Shown here: positions 24,401 through 36,200 of the stretch, in pieces
Numbering within the stretch: the stretch's first letter is position 1
Layout of the letters: each line of letters begins with the position of its first letter
Source: Ashinkailepas kermadecensis
Lineage: Eukaryota; Arthropoda; Thecostraca; Neolepadidae
Length of the DNA stretch: 64,000 nucleotides
Assembly (NCBI GenBank): GCA_034440615.1
Contig: JAOTOM010002964.1
Location: 1-64,000 of the forward strand
Direction: 5' to 3'
Notes under the pieces: generated by a model
Databases searched by the model: none
Told to the model about the DNA's origin: nothing
Seen by the model: only the letters and a program-made list of their open reading frames with translations
Translations under genes and position numbers: made by a program

Positions 24401-25635
24401 ATGGGGATCTATTTTAATCATTTAGTGTATATGTATTTTCTTTTCGTTACTTTCAGGAGTATTCTATGGCTATTCGGAAGTCGTGGGAATTGACAGACAA
24501 AAATTCGAAGTAACAGATTTAGGATGTCTGCGTGTTTTCCTCGCATAATTGACTGCGGATCGAACGGTGTGATGTTTTACTTCCTGAACGGGAATGCAAT
24601 CGCCAGGGGTCGGTAGAAACGAAACAAAGTCTGCGAACACATGTCAGCTGCTGCAAAACTTGCACACTTTGCAATACAACGCATACTGACTAATTTTGTG
24701 AGGGTTGGAATTTTCCATTCTACTTCTTAACGGATCAGTATCTGTTTGTTAGAGCTAGAAAACACAGAAGGAATTAGCTGGCAAGCGAAAGCGCTAATAC
24801 GACGAACTTCCAAACTAACAGAGGATTTCTGAAAGGTGCTGGTCAGGCAATGCGCAAGCTAAATGCAGCATCATACTAGGACATGTTCGTACAATGTTCA
24901 AGAAGGATAAGCATGACATAGAAAGCGAAGAAGCACTAACAATATGGTCGTACAATACATTTACAAAGATAGGAACACTAATCTTGAATGGCGGCTGAGG
25001 GTTTTAGGAAATACTGCTGTTTGATGATTTATAACACTTCTTCAATTCGTTATAGGTTACATGAGGCGAACTATTTTTTAAATGCTAATTTTCGTGCATT
25101 CTGGAGTCATTGTGATAACTGATGTGCACGTTTGATGGGGAGCATACAACACCTAGAAATTACCAACATAGTTGATATAGTTTATAAAAATGAGTTATGT
25201 AGGTACTTCTTCGAAATTTTCCAAGCATGCCTTATCGTCACTTTTCACACACAATTTGGTCCGACGCGTTTCGCTTTGTACGTCAATAACCAACAATATT
25301 TGTAATCGATTTTTTACGTTGCGCCAGGCCCATTTTTCTAAGGTCAACTAAGAATGACATCCGAATGATTCTTGGCTTTGGAATATTTTAAAATAACTGG
25401 TGAGGGGCGAATGACCCCCTCCCTCTCTCTATTCCATTGCACATACATGTTAACACGGGAATGACCCTCCACTCTCTCCGGAACTGCGAGTTAGGCTTCC
25501 CACGATTCCAATGACTAAGGCTAGAGATGTGAAGCTTAGCATAACCTAAGACGGGCTACTCAGTGATGTTGCACTGATAGTTAGAAGCCGAGGTGAGCAT
25601 AGATCAGGCTATACGGTGTCACAGAAACGTGTGCC
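21451..25635. other. Long stretch without a supported gene
   Basis: No long frame with a known domain exists here. Short frames (21552-21917, 22247-22447 minus, 23172-23381 minus, 23985-24179) show nothing I recognise. Two near-identical phrases 'cataaattggggtg(t/a)catat' occur at 23029 and 23054. I see no introns or splice patterns that would point to a host gene. Confidence 0.4.
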
Positions 25636-25668
25636 CAGCCGATCCCGGGCCCAGGCTGGGATCGGCTG
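25636..25668. repeat. Perfect 11-bp inverted repeat
   Basis: CAGCCGATCCC (25636-25646) and GGGATCGGCTG (25658-25668) form an 11-bp stem with an 11-nt loop. A related 'gctgatcccg' follows at 25671. Function unknown. Confidence 0.85.
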
Positions 25669-27339
25669 CAGCTGATCCCGTGCCCGCACCAAGCGGGAAC
25701 CACGGCTACACCAATCAGGCACCATGGCTGCACCAAGCAGGCACCACCGCGAAGCGGAGCGGACGTGCATGACGAATGTGGCCTGTCGTGTGTATTCACC
25801 AATGTTGTGCCATAACTGTGTTGGAAATATACGAGTGAATATGACCCGAAAAGGAGACAAGATAGCCTATGGGTATCTTGTTCTGGTCTCCTTGTTAACC
25901 GACAAAGACTGGGTGTCGTTCGACAGCTTCTCGCTGTCGCTAAACATCCAGGTGAGCAATTTCCCGTATAACTTGGAATGGGTTTGTGCGTCGTGAAAGC
26001 TCGAATAAAAACGGCAAGAAATTGTAACGAGTGTTTTGAATAGTTACGTGTCGTTTTCTAAATCGATGTTACGTGGCTCGCACGTCAAGATATCGATTAT
26101 ATATAATTTCAGTTGCAAAGATGATGCAGGACGAACGTGCAAATTACCTGGATCACAGCGAGCTCATTTAAGTAATCTATATAATAATACATATAGACTT
26201 AAAATGTAATACTGGAGGACACAGGTGGAGAGCTCTCGAGATTCCAGGGGGGGGGGCAGCAGCAAGATTTGCCCTCCCACAGGCAACATATCCAACTTAG
26301 AATGAAAAAGACATCGGTTCGGGCGTTGTCTCAGCCCCTCCTCTTGAATGTTGCATTTAGGTTGATTCTTCTTGTAGAGCAAAATTTTCCGCAGATGGTT
26401 CAATGAGGGTTCAACGAACCCAGGGATGGTCCTGACGCTCTTCCTCGGAATGCCAACCTCTACTGGAGGGCTACGCGCCCTGGTTAAATTTAAGTGTCCA
26501 ATGATGTTGGAATCACGGATCGACTGTGGCCAGCTCCCGTTCTTGGCCACCAGGTTTGATTTGGGACGCCATGTGCAAAATGTAAATTTAATTGTTTTCT
26601 TCAACAACTGACATAAGTTATTATTTGTCCAATGCCTCACTGTAATATATGAAAACTGGCCCCGCATACGTGACAATGTAAACCCGAAAATAAAATGGAA
26701 TTTCTGCATATTTTTCTGGGTTGTATCTCAAGCAGGTTTTTGGGATCGCCTTTGCTATCCCCCAACCCAAATTAAAATGACATGTCAGAGCCACTGTGTG
26801 CACGCACTATTTTACCGCAATCCACCCTTAACAAACATTCCCCGGGCTGTCGCACCGTGTTTAAAACTATCTAGCGTACATCGTAAGCTTGTCTACGACT
26901 ATTATCCTGCTACATGAAAGCCGAAACATCGAGCATTATGATCGGAATATAACCCTATGTGTAGTGCCATGCTACTGGATTATGTCAATTTTTTTTGCGG
27001 AACCACACACATAAGTTCGGACACTATAACTACAGGACAAAATTCAGGAAATATCTGAACTTCAGCTCCAATTTCCGACCACAAAATGAAATGATACTAT
27101 ACGAAAATAGCGAAAATAGCTTTTCATTTTATCGCATAAAGTGTAGCAAGACATAAAGCGTGGCTGCATTCTGCAGAATTTCACCACTGCTGAGCTGATT
27201 AATCCGAGGTGCTTTAGATGTACGCAAAAATAATCGCACATGAGTAATACATGAGTAATTTTTTCCTGGAGGGTTCGGAAAGGTGGTTCGGAAACTTGAA
27301 AACTTTTCGCCCGATTTCCATTTTTCTTTTCTTCCATTT
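25669..27339. other. No recognised gene; one anonymous 181-aa frame
   Basis: The minus-strand frame 26709-26164 is 181 aa, basic, and contains WRPKSNLVAKNGSWPQSI and REL-type segments. I recognise no domain and see no splice sites, so it is recorded only as an anonymous ORF. A poly-G run (26248-26256) lies within it, which argues against coding. The rest holds nothing I can name. Confidence 0.3.
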
Positions 27340-27473
27340 TCTTGAACGACGCGCCGGTCATTTCTAAGCAGGTACGCAGAAAATCACGTATATCGACCGG
27401 TAAAGTCTGCATTTATGTACGAAAAACCAGACGGGTGGGCGGATTTCGCCCCCCCCCCGTCCAGTGCGCGTGT
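27340..27473 (+). mobile_element. TTAAC-ended element family, terminal fragment
   Basis: Nearly the same block as 11065-11203, same orientation: 'acgacgcgccggtcatttct' to CCAGTGCGCGTGTTAA. Identity is around 90% by eye with an indel in the poly-C run. The shared frame MYEKP(D/E)GWADFAPPP is an accident of this repeat. Confidence 0.75.
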
Positions 27474-27650
27474 TAACACCGTGCTGGTCAATGGCATGCC
27501 TGCAGGCAGCCCGGTACTACCGACAGCCACCACGCCACGGAACATGGCACCCTTCCGACCGCCGAACCGGCGCGAGGGGATCAGGTGTCAGACCGGAGGG
27601 GAGGTCTGACAGGTGATCGTTCTTTCGAGATATGGCAATGGGCAGCCCTC

Positions 27651-28231
27651 CAGGGTACGACTAGCCGACATATTGCGGTCGAAAAATGCAAGTATGCGTG
27701 AGAATCACCATGTAATGAACATTTTAAGCTAGCCATGAAATCTGATACAAACAGGTCTGAGCGGTGTGTTCGTGCTATGCATCCGCCACTGCGCCGCATA
27801 TCAGCTTCCCACGGGACGACAGCCGGTTCCCGAGTTCTGGAAAGCTAACAATGCGCGCACACCACACGCGTATTCAATGACACATCCTGCCATCTAGTGA
27901 GAAATCCGTCAACTTTCGCGCCACGGACGCTGCGTTTTCTCCGTCCCTTCCCCAGACAGCTGATCAATGGCGTTACCAGGGTACGACTAGCCGGCATATT
28001 CCAGTCGAAAAATGCAAGTATTGCGTTAGAATCGCAATGTAATGAACATTTTAAGCTAGCCATGAAATCTGATACAAACCGGTCTGAGCAGTGTGTTCGT
28101 GCTATGCATCCGCCACTGCGCCGCATATCAGCTTCCCACGGGACGACAGCCGGTTCCCGAGGTCTGGAAAACTAACAATGTGCGCACACCACACGCATAT
28201 TCAATGACACATCCTGCCATCTAGTGAGAAA
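27651..28231. repeat. 255-bp direct duplication, 71-bp spacer
   Basis: Starting at 'cagggtacgactagccg' (27651 and 27977) and ending at 'catctagtgagaaat', the two copies are about 95% identical by eye with a constant 326-bp offset. Frames of ~70-90 aa inside (MRRSGGCIARTH...) are the same repeat read twice. Confidence 0.9.
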
Positions 28232-28366
28232 TATTGTGATCTATACTTCAACGTTCAATCGCATGACATTCATTCAATATCCGTTGTTATAAGACCTATA
28301 CCGTGCTGCTACCTAGCGATAGCTATCTGAAGTGATGCTTCTAGAAAATAGTGGAGTTCTTGAATC

Positions 28367-28733
28367 TGTGGAGGTTGCGAGCTGTGGAGGTTATGAACGC
28401 TTCGCAGTTGTGGAGGTTACGAGCTGTGGAGGTTACGACCGCTTGGAGTTGTGGAGGTTATGACCTGTGGAGGTTATGAACGCTGCGGACTTGTGGAGGT
28501 TGTGAGCTGTGGAGGTTACGACCGCTTGGAGTTGTGGAGGTTATGACCTGTGGAGGTTATGAACGCTGCGGACTTGTGGAGGATGTGAGCTGTGGAGGTT
28601 ATGAGCGCTTCGTAGTTGTGGAGGTTGTGAGCTGTGGAGGTTATGACCTGTGGAGGTTACGAGCGCTTCGGGTATATTGAATTTGTGGAGGTTATGAACT
28701 GTGGAGGTTATGATCTGTGGAGGTTATGATACG
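28367..28733 (-). repeat. Minisatellite 'tgtggaggttatga'
   Basis: The inverse of the array at 7544-7912, with the same alternation of 'gctgcggac', 'cgcttggagt' and 'ctgtggaggtt' sub-units. It terminates at 'gaggttatgata', matching the outer edge of copy 1. Confidence 0.9.
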
Positions 28734-28829
28734 CTGTCGGTAAAACCACAGCAGCAGTGGTTCTGCAGCGGAATGGCGGAGGTCTTCCAGGAAATTTCAT
28801 ACAATTTAAATCGGAATTCTTGCAACAAA

Positions 28830-30760
28830 AGCCATGACTAGCTGCGCTCCAAGAAACTCACTCTTTTTCTGATTCCACTTGGAACAAAATCCCCGAATAC
28901 ACTTGGCATGTCGATAACGTAAACGGCCCACATAGGAAATGGGGTGCAGCCAAACTCATTGCAAACATCATACCCATCGTCGAGTAACGTTAGGCGCTAG
29001 ACCTACGCGGACACATGGCACACTTCGTTCTCAACTACCTCATAGACAGGACACTTAAGGTACGATGCGGCAGTATCACATCAAACACCACAACTCAGGA
29101 GCAGGGCTTGGCGCAGTGGGGGGAGGGCGGGGGGTGTGCTCTCGCCGAGCCTCTTCATCATCATGATCAACGACATACTTGCTGTCGACACGGCCATTTC
29201 ACTTTAATACTCACTTATCGCGGACGACATAGCCATTTGGACGTCAGAATGCTTCCTAAAAGCTGAGAAAAAACATTCAAGCAGGTTTAGACCACATTGC
29301 AAAGTGGTGCAAAACGTGGGGCTTCACCCTGTCTGCATACAAATCGGCCACTGTCACATATAGTCTCTGCCCCACACCCACAACTCCAACTAAAATCGAT
29401 GGCTAAGCCATCGAACAGGCGAAAAGTTTCAAATTTCGCAGGAGTACATTAAGACGAAAAACTTAGTTTTAACACACACACACCACCTCTATATCGGAGC
29501 AATGCGCGAAGCGCGTCAACATATTTCGTGCACTTGCACTTTTAGCATTCATATGGCAACAGCTCTCTCAGATCTTAACCTCACAATGCCAGCCACAGCA
29601 GCTCGACCGCCCACAAGGCCATTCTGGATTTTCAGTCAGCCAAAGGTCGAGTACTTGCTCTCGGAAAATAAATCAACTATCACACCGACGTAAATCCTTG
29701 GCATCTAACACATGTTTGCCGAGGACAACAATCACAAAACACTCATGTTCACGGATGGGCCGAAACTCGAGGCTAAGGTATGCATCGGCATCACTGGACC
29801 AAGTCTTAGTCTTTCCAAGCGTCTACCGGATATCTTCTTCATCTACTCCGCTGAAGCAATGGCCATTCTGGCCGCTATCTCCATTCTCATGAGGCGTAAA
29901 GTTAGAGACGTAGTAAATTGCGGGGACTCCAAATCCGTCCTTCAGTCATTTAGCAACACCCATGACTGTCCACACACGTCATTGATACAATCCATCAAAT
30001 CGTTGCCCATAACGTAAGCATGAATTTTGTATTCCTCTTCCAGGCCACGCCAACACCCGTAGCATTGAATGAAGGAGCACGCCAGCATCCCAGGTAATGA
30101 AGAAGCAGCTTGGGTCGCAAAGCAAGCCTTAGCATTGAACACTTACCCCAGCATGGAATATTCGGTAGACGATTGCAAAGCACTCTTACAACGTCACATT
30201 CGCCTACATCACCAGAACACATTAACACAACACAACTCAACACAACACAAATCCAACCACACCCACGCAATGAAACCAACGGTAAGCGCATGGAACACAT
30301 GAAATCAATCTCACCGACAAAAAAAAGGTCATCCTCACTAGACTTAGAGCTGGTTGCACAAAACTAACAGCCTCGACGAAAGGGTGACCTAATATACCGC
30401 ACCTCACTGCGACACCTGCATCACCTCACTGCGACACCTGCATCACCACATTAGGCATAGGCCACATCCTCTTAGACTGTAGTAGCTTTAACTCCCAAAG
30501 GGTGACCAATATACCGCACCTCACTGCGACACCTGCATCACCACATCAGGCATAGGCCACATCCTGCTACACTGTAGTAGCTTTAACTCCCAAAGACAAC
30601 CACTTAAGGCATTCTGTCAAAGAGATGGCATCACCCTGTCGCTTCCATCGCTTCTCGTTGACAAGCACCCAGCATTCCTTCAATTGCTATTTGAATATCC
30701 GTACGCCACAAAAATACCAGGAGCACTGTAGACACTACACCACCAACACTCACGTCAACA
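28830..30760 (+). mobile_element. I-group LINE remnant, internally deleted
   Basis: An endonuclease start (LQETHSFSDSTWNKIPEYTW, about 28847) jumps after 28985 directly to the RT segment MAHFVLNYLIDRTLKVRCGS (29015), the counterpart of MAKFITNFLANRTFTVRCGN at 16079. The remainder of EN and the first RT motifs are missing. A degraded ADDIAIW follows near 29222, then RNase H pieces FTDGPKLEAKV (29748), YSAEAMAILAAI and GDSKSVLQSF. The C-terminal CDTCITT...GIGHILLDC motif is duplicated (30383-30598). It is a different subfamily from 14100-18619 and inactive. Confidence 0.8.
30383..30598 (+). repeat. Tandem duplication of the LINE C-terminal segment
   Basis: 'ggtgacc(t)aatataccgcacc' through 'tagctttaactcccaaag' occurs at 30383-30500 and again at 30501-30597. 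The first unit also has a nested extra 'cctcactgcgacacctgcat'. Confidence 0.9.
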
Positions 30761-31555
30761 CGTAATGCATGCCCGCGAAACACCCGTTGAAAACATGTAA
30801 ATAGCTATTCCCGAAGAGCGTCGTACGTACATGAGGCGATTTGCTTCCCAATTATAAATAAATGGCTACCTTGCGGTGCCGTCGGACGTAGATAAGCCGA
30901 CTTGCTTTAAGAAAACGTATAGCAAAATACAATCAGCATAGCGTAAAACGACTATCCAGAGGAGCCATCAGACGTAGGTGAGCCGATGTGCCTTGCAACC
31001 CATAACGTAAAACAGCTACCCAGAGTTACAGCGGACATAGATGGGCCGAATGTCAAAACGCCGCACTAACCCAACTGACAACCCTGCATGGCATGCTTAG
31101 ATTAACCCGCTACTAACAACTAGCACGCGGTTGGCAGGTGTGATATGTGATGTGGACAATAGCCTCCTTGTTCCCACGGTAAAGATCCTTCGGTGCTCTT
31201 CGATAAGCGTAGGCTAAAGCCGACACCCTGGCAAAATCAACTTTTCGCCACTCTCAAAAACACACGCCGCCCGAACTACACATTTTCTGGAGGAGTAAAG
31301 TAAAATTAAAACCATTTCGACATCAAGGAGATGCCCCCAACCCAGCCACCGCCTTCAGCACCTAGAATATCACACAATCTATAACGTAAAACTCCCTCAG
31401 CGTAAATGTTCACTTGCCTGTTGTTTGCTTTCAAGCACTCGCTCTAATAGACATATGTAAATTTAAAGGGGGCGTAAATGACCTTTATGGTCCAGCACAC
31501 CAAAAATCCCCCCCCCCCCCTTGTGGTAAAACCCAACCGATAAAGAGAGAATCAG
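30761..31555. other. LINE 3' region and unassigned sequence
   Basis: 30820-31040 holds three loose repeats of 'gacgtag(a/g)t(a/g)agccga(c/t)(t/g)tgc'. A 12-14 base poly-C run sits at 31507-31520. 'gtggtaaaacccaaccgat' near 31523 resembles 45234-45250. No gene seen. Confidence 0.4.
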
Positions 31556-31765
31556 TGGCTGAGGGGCACCCACGCACACGTGGAGTAACGGACGCCAGTC
31601 GACGTATCTTGAGGTGAGGCCGGACGTGGACTTGACGATATGGGGTGAGCGGCGCGTCGGTATCGTTTGCACGGAGAAGGAGACGCCAGTGGACGTCTGC
31701 TAATGACGTCACATGATGCATCATGTCATGATGACATCATCAAGAAATGCCAGTCGACTTCGGGG
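31556..31765 (+). repeat. Duplicated locus with TGACGTCA-rich palindromic repeats (partner 46722-46945)
   Basis: The segment from 'ggctgaggggca' to 'ggggaggagtag' is about 93% identical by eye to 46725-46953. It holds 'gacgccagtcgacgt' repeats, TGACGTCA (31706-31713) and a perfect 16-bp palindrome ACATGATGCATCATGT. It is the left flank of the split SINE. Confidence 0.85.
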
Positions 31766-31781
31766 AGGAGTAGTCTAGGGG
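31766..31781 (+). mobile_element. tRNA-derived SINE, 5' end, split by the large hAT-like element
   Basis: 'gaggagtagtctagggg' is the start of the same SINE found intact at 46946-47101. It stops at the left TSD (TCTAGGGG, 31774-31781) and resumes at 37371. Confidence 0.85.
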
Positions 31782-33415
31782 CAGTGGCGTCGCCACGAAA
31801 TTCTTCCAGGGGGGGCAATGTTAACAGGGGGCCTCCTGTTCCCCGAAAGGGGGCCTCCACTGTGTAGGGCCTCCTGTTACTTTTTAGGCTCTTAGTATGG
31901 TTTCCGAATGTGAACATGATTTCATATTGATGTCTTGTTTGTTCTTGGCATGGTGCATCATTTACGCAAAACGCAATAGTAAGAATCTTTTTTTTTTTCG
32001 CTGAGAACTGAGCCATACCAGGGTATAAATAAGCATATGTGGATAAATACGTCAGTGCCAAAACAAACCAATATCTTTATGCTTTATCGACGAGAGGAAT
32101 CTTCCCGTTGGCGTCTAGATTGTAGCGAGCTGGTGGGGCTTGTGCTTAGTATATCTTAAAGATATCTCCCATTGATCAACTAACTTCTATGTCCACCAAG
32201 TTTAACTGAATATAACTAGGTTCATCACTACTGTTAGTCATTCCCACCAGCTTGGTCTCATAAACAAGCTTAAACGATCATTTCTCAGTCCTAGGACGAC
32301 AATTTCGCGAAGGTGACACCAGAAGTGGATTTAATTCGTTTTCTGATCGTCATCTTAAGGATTTATTTATTTTTATAGCATTTGGTGCTGGCTGCAAGGC
32401 ACTTGGCACAGAAGCTAAAATAATAAATCCTCCGCGAATAAATTCACGGCAAGAACAAGCATTGAACAACAATGCATCAATGGCAATGCGACAATGTAAC
32501 AATGCCAATGTATAAATAATGCAAAACCTTCGAATTCCACGCCGTCACGCCCATGGTTATCGCTGTGCTGTACCGTTTTTTAAATTATGTCGTTGAGAAG
32601 GTATTGATGCTGGGAAGCTCTAATCATGCAGGCTGTAATCACAGAAGACAACTTTGTAGGAAGAAAATACATCTTAAAACATCATTCCTCCCATTTCATA
32701 TGGGGCATCGGTGTTGTTTTGTATGCTTGTGAGGGTGAATTTGCCCCCGCAATGTTTGCTTTGCTCCATGGGCGTAAGTTTCTGAAAATTATTGGGGGAC
32801 CAGTGACGCACCTATATTTGCGTTAAGGGGAGGGGGGAAACGTATTTGGAGGGGGTCCAACTACTGAATAGTCTTCCGATTTCGACCACTATTTTGTCAA
32901 AGGGGACCTTTTTAAGTAAAATAATTAGTGATTAACTGAATTATCCTGTGGAGGGGCCTAATCTACCACTATCGTTTCTGATTCGTCGGATTTCAACCCT
33001 AGCTTCCCCACCCTGTTCGAATGTATTCTTTTGGTATGCCTTGATAAGTCACCTCGCACTGCTGAAATTACACCTACACAAATCACTTTGAAAAGTAAAA
33101 TTTCCTAATTTCAGACATTCCAGTTCATAGTGCCCGGTCGCCATGATGCCAACGTTAGTCCACGTGCACACCCATCTTGCGCATTCGGCGCATTCGCCAC
33201 ATTCGTGCGATGCTGCGGATTCTGCTGGGCCTCCTACGCTTTGCTATTTCTTTGGACCCGTTTCGTATTTCTTCGTCTACGGATGTGTCTTAGGGCTTCA
33301 ATCCATCTTTGTTAGAAGCCCAACGCATTTTCGAAACCCCTGCTCGTTTTCAGGCCCGTGTGCGGTCGTATAGCCCCTGTATGCCTTGAGAGCATCCGGT
33401 GTATTTCTTGTTTTT

Positions 33416-33532
33416 CTTCTTTTTTAGAGTTCCCGGTATATATAGTTATGGCCCATAACTATATATACCATAACTTATGGTATATATAGTTATGGGCCAT
33501 AACTATATATACCGGGAACTCTAAAAAAGAAG
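33416..33532. repeat. Perfect 54-bp inverted repeat with 9-nt loop
   Basis: Left arm 33416-33469 and right arm 33479-33532 are exact reverse complements with the loop ATAACTTAT (33470-33478). Within each arm 'ggtatatatagttatgg' meets 'ccataactatatatacc', so each arm is itself nearly palindromic. A further small palindrome GCCATAACTTATGGC follows at 33532-33546. It could extrude as a cruciform or fold as a long RNA hairpin. Confidence 0.97.
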
Positions 33533-33546
33533 CCATAACTTATGGC

Positions 33547-35210
33547 TACAACGCATGTTGTCGGGCCCTGTCCCTTTTTGCGAGACTGCGCTTTGGAGGG
33601 CCAGTCGCATTTTCGGTCCCCGTTGTGCTCTTAGGGTCCCGCTGTGATGTTTGGGGCTTCAGACGCACATTTGTGGGGCTCCAGTACGATTTTGGGGCTT
33701 CGGTGCGATTTTGCTGGGTCCTAGCGCGACTTATCGCGCACAGGCGCGTGGTTCCGGGACCCAACGCCAGTTATTTGGGCTCAACGCGATTTGTATGGAT
33801 CTCTTCTGAATTTTCTTTAAATTCCGAATCCCGGCCTGGTTTTTCGAGTCCCTGGCGCCATGTTTTTGTATCTCACCTCGATTTTCTTCGAGCTCCGGTA
33901 TGTTTTTCGATGCCGTACGCGATTTGTCAAAGCATCTGATCACATGTTCGGTGCTCTCGAACCATTGTCCTCACCCGGACTTTTTTTTAGTCCCTCCTTA
34001 TTTTGGAGGGCTCCGGCTTTATTTTTCGGATACCGATGCGACTTTGGGGGTCACACGGTGCCAATGTGGTGCCCTAGACCCTAATTGTTGGCAGCCCCGA
34101 CGTTAATTTTGAATGCCCAGACCAAGTTTGTGGTACTACCGATGGGAATTGTGGGTCCGAGCGCGAAATTTGGTGGGACCGGTTCGAATTTGCGGGGCGC
34201 GTTGTACTTAGCTTTGACCCCAGCGTGATCTTGGCGGTTCCTGTTGCAGGTTTTCGTGCCTCTGAGCGAATTTTCTGGGACCCGCCGTATTTGTTTGGAG
34301 CCCCTACGCGAATTCTGGTGGACGGACGCGAATTTTTGTGGTTCCAGCGCAACTTTTGGGGCCCTCGGCTCGATTCTTGGGAGCATATCCCTCTTAGGAG
34401 GGAGGGGGCATTTGCCCCTTTGATGTGTCACTGCGGCCACCGAAGGACTTTTTTCCGCCTATGGCACCTTTCGGAGTATAAATGCCCTCCGGCTAATTTT
34501 TTCTGACCTGTTCTTAATTTTCCGGTGCTGGGGTCGATTCGATCGAGTCTCGGTGTGAACTTTTGGATATCGAGTACTGTTTTTTTATAGGTCCTTATGT
34601 GATATTTTCGGGTACTGGTACGGTTCTTCGGTCTCCAGGTGCGATTTTTTTCGGTGCCCTGACACGTTTATTTCCAGTGCCCAACGGGTTTTTGGGGGAC
34701 TTTGACCAGATTTTTTGGGGTGCAGAGTGACATTCAGGTTGATAATGATTTTTGGGGCAGCTGCAACCTTTGGGGTCCAGACGCGACCTTTTTGGTCCCC
34801 AGTGAGATTTCCAAGGGCTGCGACGCGATCTTTGTTTGCCCCAACTGAGATTTCCAAGGTCTGCGACTCGACTTTTTTCAGTCCAATGTAATCTTTTGTG
34901 TCCCGACGTCATTTGCTTGGATCCCAAGCGCGAGTTTTAGCGACCTCGACACTTTGTGGGTGTCCAATACGTTTTGGATGCTTTTGGTGTCATTGTTGGG
35001 GCCCCGGAGTGATTATCCATGTCCGGATTGTTTTTCGTTGCCCCGGGTTCATTTGTGTCCCAATGATACTGTTGGGGAACGGTACGACCTATCGTGCCCC
35101 TAGCGTGATTTTTCATGGTCCAGGCGTGAATTTTTGGTACCCCTATGCTGAGCGTGATTTTCAGGGGCCCCGGCCGGATCTTTTTGGGCCCATGTCGTGA
35201 TTTCCATGTA
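33547..35210 (+). repeat. Degenerate 30-40-bp G/T-rich repeat field inside the hAT-like element
   Basis: Blocks of the form 'gcgatttttggggtcccgg' recur with loose spacing (for example 33665-33740, 34735-34830). Open frames on both strands (WDPxFxFGAP-like on plus, NRTxAPK-like on minus) reflect the repeat. Same texture as 11204-12910. Confidence 0.65.
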
Positions 35211-36200
35211 CCCCGGCACGATTCCTGCCATTTCAGGGGCTTCTTGCAAATTATAGACCTCCTCTCGCGTCTTAGGGGCCTTGTCTCATTTCCTGGAGCC
35301 TCTTTACCCGTTTTGGACGTCTTCTCGCGAGTCCTATCCTCCTCCATATTCAATGGTCCTCCTCTCCCGTTTTGGAGGGCCTCCTCCCACATCCTGGGGC
35401 CCCTTTAAGATGGCATGGGGCTTCCTCTCATGTTCCAGGGGCATCCCCTGCCAAAATATTGGCCTCCTGCCACGCCTCGTGGGCCTCCTCCTTTGTCCTC
35501 GCGAAGTTTACCCGTCTTGAGGGGATCTTCAATTTTGGAAACCTCGCCTCCTTCCATACCTGCTACCTACCACTCCCATCTTAAGGGCCTTCTCTCACTT
35601 CCTGGGAATTCCTTCCTGTCGTCGGGGCCTCATTCGGCCCTGGAGACCTCCTACTCCATCTCGAGGGGCTTCTCTCGAGTCCGGCAGGTGCCTCCTTTTC
35701 TCTTCCAGATGCTTTCTTTTTCAAATTAGGGGCCTCTTCTCACGTCTTCGGGGCCTCCTGTTCTACGTTTTGATTCTATCTTTGCCCATTTTAAGGGTGC
35801 CTCTTATCTCCTGGTGGACTCCTGTTCCCTTTCGGGTGACTCCTCTTCCAAATTACAAGCAACCTTTCCTATCTCAGTTACCTTGTCATTTCCTGGGGAC
35901 CTTCTTACCAGTTTTGAAGCATTTGTTCTCGCCTGGTTGCCATCCCTCGTATCTAATTGCCCTTCTCTCCTATTTTAGGGGCTTCCTCGTTCATCATAGG
36001 GTCGTATTTCCGATCTTATATCGTCCTCGTCCGAATTAGGTGCTTCCTCCCACTTGTCTGGATCATCCTTTTCTATCTTGGTGGAACCTTACCCGTTTTG
36101 GGGACTGCCTTTGCGTCTCCGAAACCTCATCTCATATCCACTGGCTTTCTCTTCCGTCTTTGGGCCTCCTCTCGTTTTCTGAGGTCTCCCTTCCCGTATT
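35211..36200 (+). repeat. Diverged 'ggggcctcct' repeat field
   Basis: 'ggggcctcctctc' or variants recur roughly every 30-60 bp, linking the G/T-rich field to the homogeneous 21-bp array. A stretch at 35235-35440 is shared with 47410-47615. Confidence 0.65.

Larger units (their letters stand above)
27651..28735 (-). mobile_element. Minisatellite-bearing element, copy 2 (inverted)
   Basis: Reverse-complement partner of 7544-8225. The minisatellite (28367-28733), 'ttctagaa', 'gtgctgctacctagcgatag' and 'catccgccactgcg' appear in mirrored order. This copy is longer because its distal part is duplicated in tandem (27651-27905 and 27977-28231). The two copies form inverted repeats about 19.4 kb apart. 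Confidence 0.7.

Noticed and set aside
26164..26709. 181-aa minus-strand ORF
   Set aside because: Kept only as an anonymous frame: no recognised domain, a poly-G tract inside, no start or splice context.
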